Part shown: positions 59,428 to 64,000 of the stretch, piece after piece
How the letters are laid out: each line of letters starts with the position of its first letter
Numbering within the stretch: position 1 is the first letter of the stretch
DNA from: Cyanobium sp. Morenito 9A2
GTDB lineage: Bacteria > Cyanobacteriota > Cyanobacteriia > PCC-6307 > Cyanobiaceae
NCBI RefSeq assembly: GCF_024345575.1
Contig: NZ_JAGQBJ010000011.1
Coordinates: 1 to 64,000 of the forward strand
Direction of reading: 5' to 3'
DNA length: 64,000 nt
Translations under genes and position numbers: made by a program
Notes under the pieces: generated by a model
The model's database searches: none
What the model saw: only the letters and a program-made list of their open reading frames with translations
Told to the model about the DNA's origin: nothing

Positions 59428-62004
59428 GTGGACTTTGCCCCGGGCCTGGTGTCGAGCGACGCTGTTGGCGCCTCTCCCCGCCTTCGCCCCCTGAGCGGCC
59501 CGGTCCCGATGGTGTTGCCCGACCCCAGCGAACTGGCAATCCTGCTGGACGGTGAGCTGAGGGGTGACTGGCAAACCGCGACCAGATCAGCCCCCCTGCG
59601 GACCGCCGCCATCGATTCCAGGCGTGTGCGCAGCGGCGATGTGTTTTTCGCCCTGGTGGGCCCCCAGAACGACGGCCACACCTATGTGGAGGCCGCCCTG
59701 GCCGCGGGGGCGGCTCTGGCGGTGGTCCAACGCGGCTGGAGGCCCAGCGCCTGTCCTCTGCCACGGCTGGAGGTGGAGGCCCCACTGGCGGCCCTGCAGG
59801 CGCTGGCGGCCTGGCACCGGCGCCGTGCCATGGGGCGCGTGCTGGCGATCACCGGCAGCAACGGCAAGACCGTGGTGAAGGAGGCACTCACCGCGCTGCT
59901 GGCCACGCGCTACAAAGTGGCCGCGTCTCCGGGCAGCTGGAACAGTCAGGTGGGGGTGCCCTTGGCGGTGCTGAGCGCACCGCTGGGCACGGAGATCGGC
60001 GTGTTCGAGGCAGGGGTCTCCGCCCCCGGCGAGATGGCGGCCCTGGCGGCGATCCTGCAGCCCGATCTGGGGGTGCTCGTCAACGTGGGCCTCGCCCACA
60101 TCGCCGCCTTCGGCACACGGGAGGCCACCGCCCGGGAAAAACTGCGGCTGTTCGCCACGCTGCCTGCCGAGGGGTGGGTAATCACCCCGGACGACCCCCT
60201 GGTGGCAGCGATGCCGATGCCCTGCGAGCGGCTGCTGGTGGGGAGTCAGCCCCGGTTGCTGGAACAGCGCCCCATTCCCAACGGCACCCTGCTGACCCTG
60301 GCCTTCACGGACAGCACTGTGCACATCCCCGTGCTCAGTCGTTCCGCTCCCTTGATCGACGACCTGCTGATCGCGATCACCGCTGCCGTCCGCCTCGGGG
60401 TCAGCACCGAGGCGGTGGCCACCACCCTCCACGAGTACTCCTTCGGCCCCACCCGCATGGAGACCTGGCGCACACCCGATGGGGTCACGATCATCAACGA
60501 CGCCGCCAGCTCCGATCCGCTCTCGGTCCAGGCGGCCCTTGACACCGTGGCCGCCGGCCCCAGGGGCGGGGGCAAGCGCATCTTCGTGTTCGGCGGCATG
60601 GGCGAGCTGGGGGAACTCGATCAGCGCGAGCACCGGATCATCGGCCGGGTGGCGGCGGAGCGCGGCTTCACCCACCTGGTGTTGCTGCCCCATCCCTCCC
60701 AGGCCCAGATGGCGGCGGCCTGGCGCGAGGTCCAGCCCGAAGCGCCGGTGCTGGAGGTGAACCTCTCCGACCTGCGGGAAACCGTGCGTCGGCTGGCCGA
60801 ACCCGGCGACACGCTGCTGATCAAGGGCCCCCGCAATGAAGGGCTCGCAGCGGCGGCGCGAACGATCTGGGAGTCGATGGCACCTAGGCGATTCCAGGTG
60901 GACCTTGGCGCCATCGCTGAAAACATCGCCCGCGTGCGAGCCCTCTGCGGGCCAAAGGTGGCCATCCTGGCTGTGCTCAAGGCCTGGGCCTATGGCACCG
61001 AACTGGCGCGGGTGGCCAGCTCCCTGCAGGAGAGCGGCGTCGATTGGATTGGCGTCTCAGCTGCCGATGAAGGGGCGGTGGTGCGCCGAGCCGGGGTGCA
61101 CCTTCCGATCCTCGTGATGCTGATGAACGGCGAGGAAGTGGACAAGGTGGTCCGGTACCGGCTGACGCCCGTGGTCTATTCCCTCGCTTTCGCCCGCACC
61201 CTGGTCGAGGGCCTGCGGGCCCATGGTGCCAGCTGCGAGGTACACCTGGAGATCGACACCGGCATGGGGCGCCTGGGGGTACCCCCCGCCGAGGCCCTGG
61301 AGGCCGCCCGTCTGCTGCGCCGCTCGGGGGTCACCCAACTGAGTGGCCTGATGACCCATTTTTCCTGCGCCGACGACCCCACTGCCGATGGGCACAGCCA
61401 GGAACAATTGGAGCGTTTCGAGCTGGTGGTGGCGCAGATCCGCGCAGAGGGGGACCCCGAGGAGGCCCTGATCGTCCATGCGGCCGCGACGGCGGCGGCC
61501 CTGCGCTTCCCCCGCTCCCGCTTTGACATGGTGCGCCTGGGCCTCGGGCTCTACGGCATCCATCCGTCGGCCGCGGTCGCGCGAACGCTGGACCTGCAGT
61601 TGGCGGTGGCCTTCGTGAGCCGTCTGGCCCAGGTGTCGCTCTGGCCGCGCGGCCAAAAGGTGGGCTACGGCGGCACCTACGTGGTGGAGGCGGAGGCCTT
61701 GCGTGTGGGCATCGTCGAGGCCGGCTACAACGACGGGGTGCCCTGGCGCCTGGCCGGGGCCGGCGAGGTGATGGTGCAAGGCCAGCGCGTACGCATCCTC
61801 GGCCGCATCTCGATGGATTCAATGGCCGTGGACCTCTCGGGGGTGCCGGAGGCGGCCGTGGGCGACGAGGTGCTGATCTTCGGCGCCAGCGAGGGGCAGG
61901 AGCTGCGGCCCGAGAGCGTGGCGGAACGGGCCGGCACGATCCCCTACGAGTTGCTGGTCAACGTCGACAGCCGCCGGGTGCAACGGGTGTTCCGCGGCGA
62001 CTAA
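59428..62004 (+). CDS. murF/alr: MurF-Alr fusion: UDP-MurNAc-tripeptide:D-Ala-D-Ala ligase / alanine racemase
   Basis: 858 residues. The MurF part (about 30-480) has AIDSRRVRSGDVFFALVG, ATP loop ITGSNGKTVVKEAL (143-148), SWNSQVGVPLAVL and FGGMGELGELDQREH. The Alr part begins near Met484 with FQVDLGAIAENIARVRAL. Its PLP lysine is Lys518 in VLKAWAYGTE, and the catalytic tyrosine is Tyr767 in EAGYNDGVPW. The PLP loop departs from the usual KANAYGHG. The start is a GTG at 59428; an in-frame ATG at 59509 is equally credible because only 29 bases separate 59428 from the divergent HNH gene. Confidence 0.9.
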   Translation: MDFAPGLVSSDAVGASPRLRPLSGPVPMVLPDPSELAILLDGELRGDWQTATRSAPLRTAAIDSRRVRSGDVFFALVGPQNDGHTYVEAALAAGAALAVVQRGWRPSACPLPRLEVEAPLAALQALAAWHRRRAMGRVLAITGSNGKTVVKEALTALLATRYKVAASPGSWNSQVGVPLAVLSAPLGTEIGVFEAGVSAPGEMAALAAILQPDLGVLVNVGLAHIAAFGTREATAREKLRLFATLPAEGWVITPDDPLVAAMPMPCERLLVGSQPRLLEQRPIPNGTLLTLAFTDSTVHIPVLSRSAPLIDDLLIAITAAVRLGVSTEAVATTLHEYSFGPTRMETWRTPDGVTIINDAASSDPLSVQAALDTVAAGPRGGGKRIFVFGGMGELGELDQREHRIIGRVAAERGFTHLVLLPHPSQAQMAAAWREVQPEAPVLEVNLSDLRETVRRLAEPGDTLLIKGPRNEGLAAAARTIWESMAPRRFQVDLGAIAENIARVRALCGPKVAILAVLKAWAYGTELARVASSLQESGVDWIGVSAADEGAVVRRAGVHLPILVMLMNGEEVDKVVRYRLTPVVYSLAFARTLVEGLRAHGASCEVHLEIDTGMGRLGVPPAEALEAARLLRRSGVTQLSGLMTHFSCADDPTADGHSQEQLERFELVVAQIRAEGDPEEALIVHAAATAAALRFPRSRFDMVRLGLGLYGIHPSAAVARTLDLQLAVAFVSRLAQVSLWPRGQKVGYGGTYVVEAEALRVGIVEAGYNDGVPWRLAGAGEVMVQGQRVRILGRISMDSMAVDLSGVPEAAVGDEVLIFGASEGQELRPESVAERAGTIPYELLVNVDSRRVQRVFRGD

Positions 62005-62056
62005 GGCGCAGGCAGAGGTGGCCGAGCGACAGCACTGATAAGCTTTCAAGGCTGCT

Positions 62057-62145
62057 GGAGAGGTGGCTGAGTGGTTGAAAGCGGCTCCCTGCTAAGGAGT
62101 TACAGGAGGCAACTTCTGTCGAGGGTTCGAATCCCTCCCTCTCCG
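62057..62145 (+). tRNA. tRNA-Ser (anticodon GCT)
   Basis: 89 bases with the long variable arm of class II tRNAs. Acceptor arms GGAGAGG and CCTCTCC pair perfectly, the discriminator is G, the T loop is TTCGAAT, and the anticodon GCT is at 62091-62093. CCA is not encoded. Confidence 0.97.
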
Positions 62146-62193
62146 TTCCCAAGTTCTGTTCAGCCGGGTTGACGCCCGTGGTCGCAGGCCCTT

Positions 62194-63123
62194 TCAGTCG
62201 ACTGGACTGACGCTGAGGGTACGGGCGATCGCCGGCAACAACGCGCCGTCGGCGGCCCGCTCCGCCCCCTCGCTGAACACCACCAGCAGGAATGGTGCCT
62301 GGCCCTCAGCCTCGACATAGGCGGCGTCATGGCGGGCCTGGCTCATCCAGCCCGCCTTGCTCCACAACCTGGCTCCCTCCGGCAGACCCTCCCCCAAAAA
62401 GCCATCCACCTGATTCTCCGGATCGGCTTCGCGATCGGCCGGATCGAGGGAGCGATCAAGCAAATCGCGCAGGCGAGCGCAGGCGGGTGGCGACACCAGC
62501 GTCCCGGCCAGCAGCCCATGCAGGAGGCGTGCCGTGGCATCGCTGCTCAGGCGGTTGCGATTGTCCACGGCCGCTCCATAGAACTGGCGCTCACGGCCAA
62601 AGGGCCCGTCCCCCCAGGTCTTCTGACAGGCGTTGCAACCCGACCACTCCGCCCAGCCCAGCCCAGCGAGCCATGCATTCACCAGCTGGCGCTGGGCCTG
62701 CCAGGCGGCCAGCCGTGGGGCGGGCAAGTCCGGGCCACTGGTGGTACCGCTGAGCAGATCCACCAACAGGCCTGTGGCGTCGTTGCTGGAGTCGCGGATC
62801 ATGTCTGCCATCGCCCGCCGCAGCTCTGGGCCGTCCTCCAGCAACTGCTGCTGCAGCCAAGCCTCTACCGCCACCGCATAAACGAGCTTCACCACGCTGG
62901 CGGGATACCGCTGGCGCGAACCGCCCCAACTGGCCCCAGAGACCGGCAGGCCCCAGAAGGCCGACGGCTCGAGACCCGCCCCCTGATCGATCAGGCTGCT
63001 CCGATAGCGCAGCCAGGTGATCGAGAGCTGAGTTCCCAGCCCCGGACGGCCCTCCAGTTCAAGGCGCTCGACCAGCGCCTCCAGGATCGAGACCATCGCC
63101 TCGTCGGGGCGGTAGAACGCCAT
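62194..63123 (-). CDS. Serine hydrolase of the class A beta-lactamase fold
   Basis: 309 residues. SxxK is YPASVVKLVYAVA (Ser76, Lys79), the SxN element is RDSSNDATGLL (112-114), and KTG is replaced by SKAGWM (Lys256). These define the penicillin-recognising fold. The N-terminus shows no clear signal peptide from the ATG at 63123. Cyanobacterial members of this kind are usually uncharacterised and need not hydrolyse beta-lactams. Upstream in-frame sequence to 63453 overlaps the divergent NlpC/P60 gene and is not used. Confidence 0.85.
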   Translation of the reverse strand: MAFYRPDEAMVSILEALVERLELEGRPGLGTQLSITWLRYRSSLIDQGAGLEPSAFWGLPVSGASWGGSRQRYPASVVKLVYAVAVEAWLQQQLLEDGPELRRAMADMIRDSSNDATGLLVDLLSGTTSGPDLPAPRLAAWQAQRQLVNAWLAGLGWAEWSGCNACQKTWGDGPFGRERQFYGAAVDNRNRLSSDATARLLHGLLAGTLVSPPACARLRDLLDRSLDPADREADPENQVDGFLGEGLPEGARLWSKAGWMSQARHDAAYVEAEGQAPFLLVVFSEGAERAADGALLPAIARTLSVSPVD

Positions 63124-63140
63124 CGAAACAGCCAACAGCA

Positions 63141-63908
63141 ATGGCGAGATTAGGCACCTTGGATCGAGCCGACCTCCCCACCGGCACCCCAGCCGCCCCT
63201 GAGTTGCTGCAAGGAGGCAGCCACTGGCTGCTGCAGGGCGACCTGAACGGCTACAGCCGTCCCACCGGCCAGGGCCTGGCCACCCAGGCGCGAGCTGGTC
63301 GGGGCCTGCGCGTGCTGGCCAGCCCAGAGCCACGGGGCAGTCGGCTGCGCGTACGGTTGTTGGAGGACGGCTACCCCTGCTGGGTGGAACCAGCCGATCT
63401 GCTCGGCCGCGCCACGGCCCGGGGACCCTGGCGCGCGCGGTTGCTGGAAGCAAAGGCGATTGAGGCGGCGACCGCCGGCGTGATGCATTTCGCCGACCAG
63501 GCCCAGAGGATCAGCAATCACTACCTCTGGGGAGGGAGCCTGGGCCCCAACTACGACTGCTCAGGCTTCATCCAAACGGCCTTCGAGCGCTCAGGGGTGT
63601 GGATCCCCCGTGATGCCTACCAACAGGAGCGATTCTGCCAACCCGTGGCTGTGGGGCCAACGGTGTTCAGCCTGCTGCGGCCTGGGGATCTGATCTTCTT
63701 TGGCACACGCCAGCGCTGCACCCATGTGGGCCTCCACCTGGGCAACGGCCGCTACCTGCACAGTTCCGGCCGCGCTCACGGGCGCGATGGCCTGGGTGTA
63801 GACGGCCTCAGCCCTGCTGACACCGATCCCGTAGCGAGCCACTACCGACGCGAACTGCGGGGCGCGGGCCGGGTGGTGCGCTGCCATGACGGATCGACCC
63901 TTGCCTAA
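63141..63908 (+). CDS. NlpC/P60 family peptidoglycan hydrolase with SH3-like domain
   Basis: 255 residues. An N-terminal SH3b-like region (about 25-90) precedes an NlpC/P60 domain with the catalytic cysteine in LGPNYDCSGFIQTAF (Cys140), His195 in CTHVGLHLGNG and a third polar residue at His207 in YLHSSGR. YLWGGSL and LLRPGDLIFFG are usual for the family. It would cleave peptide bonds in cell-wall stems. No clear signal peptide is seen. It is divergent from the serine hydrolase gene, 17 bases apart. Confidence 0.9.
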   Translation: MARLGTLDRADLPTGTPAAPELLQGGSHWLLQGDLNGYSRPTGQGLATQARAGRGLRVLASPEPRGSRLRVRLLEDGYPCWVEPADLLGRATARGPWRARLLEAKAIEAATAGVMHFADQAQRISNHYLWGGSLGPNYDCSGFIQTAFERSGVWIPRDAYQQERFCQPVAVGPTVFSLLRPGDLIFFGTRQRCTHVGLHLGNGRYLHSSGRAHGRDGLGVDGLSPADTDPVASHYRRELRGAGRVVRCHDGSTLA

Positions 63909-63942
63909 GTTGCAATGATCCACGGCCCCAACCCAGGCCCCC

Positions 63943-64000
63943 ATGAGCGAGTCCCAGGCCCCCGAGGTCTCGATTGTGGTGCCCCTCTTCAACGAGGCGG
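63943..64000 (+). CDS. Family 2 glycosyltransferase, N-terminal fragment
   Basis: The gene runs off the window after 19 codons. The visible N-terminus, MSESQAPEVSIVVPLFNEA, is the standard first strand and nucleotide-binding loop of GT2 enzymes of the dolichyl-phosphate mannose synthase or GtrB kind. The donor and acceptor are unknown. Confidence 0.75.
   Translation, partial: MSESQAPEVSIVVPLFNEA

Overview
The window is a stretch of chromosome from a high-GC picocyanobacterium, most like the Cyanobium / phycocyanin-rich Synechococcus group (inference). The evidence is the tail of a phycocyanin alpha gene followed by the bilin lyase genes cpcE and cpcF, together with psaD, ndhN, ldpA, crtD, cyanobacterial-type gshA, a panC-cmk fusion, a CAAD/CURT1-like protein and several small families known mainly from cyanobacteria. 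Coding density is very high, intergenic gaps are short, and many start/stop pairs overlap as ATGA or GTGA. I see no insertion sequence, prophage, CRISPR array or other sign of recent transfer.

Layout. 1-2.2 kb: end of the phycocyanin operon (cpcA tail, terminator, cpcE, cpcF, low-molecular-weight phosphatase). 2.2-13.2 kb: mixed housekeeping genes (panC-cmk, rlpA, purM, aldo/keto reductase, LpxB-related protein, RNase D-like exonuclease, CCB1-like cytochrome b6f assembly factor, an exported amidase-like protein, hemF) and tRNA-Cys. 13.4-23.9 kb: a plus-strand run of mrp, rodA, a degenerate-looking histidine kinase, psaD, trpE, gshA, ppc and an acetyltransferase. 24-41.7 kb: tRNA-Arg, recF, speD, a LarE-like sulfur transferase, a two-domain cobalamin adenosyltransferase, a MoeB-rhodanese/JAMM pair, a CAAD protein, a fructosamine-kinase-like protein, crtD, tyrA, a DinG-like protein without a P-loop, recA with a LexA-type box, a HAD hydrolase, tRNA-Gln, and the ycf45-like/ldpA/ndhN group.

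42.2-57.75 kb is the large ribosomal cluster: rplC-rplD-rplW-rplB-rpsS-rplV-rpsC-rplP-rpmC-rpsQ-rplN-rplX-rplE-rpsH-rplF-rplR-rpsE-rplO-secY-adk-rpmJ-rpsM-rpsK-rpoA-rplQ-truA-rplM-rpsI-rpmE. It ends at a clear intrinsic terminator and is followed by prfA. rpsJ and rpsN are not in it. 58.9-64 kb holds an HNH nuclease, a murF-alr fusion, tRNA-Ser, a beta-lactamase-fold serine hydrolase, an NlpC/P60 hydrolase and the start of a family 2 glycosyltransferase.

The observations I rate highest are these. truA has no ATG, GTG or TTG start and appears to begin at a CTG that overlaps the rplQ stop. The murF-alr fusion has an altered PLP loop. A MoeB-rhodanese gene sits beside a JAMM peptidase gene. The cobalamin adenosyltransferase carries two complete P-loop domains. 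There are folded leader elements before speD, recA and secY, and a LexA-type box before recA. I found no wholly new multi-gene system that the sequence alone could establish.
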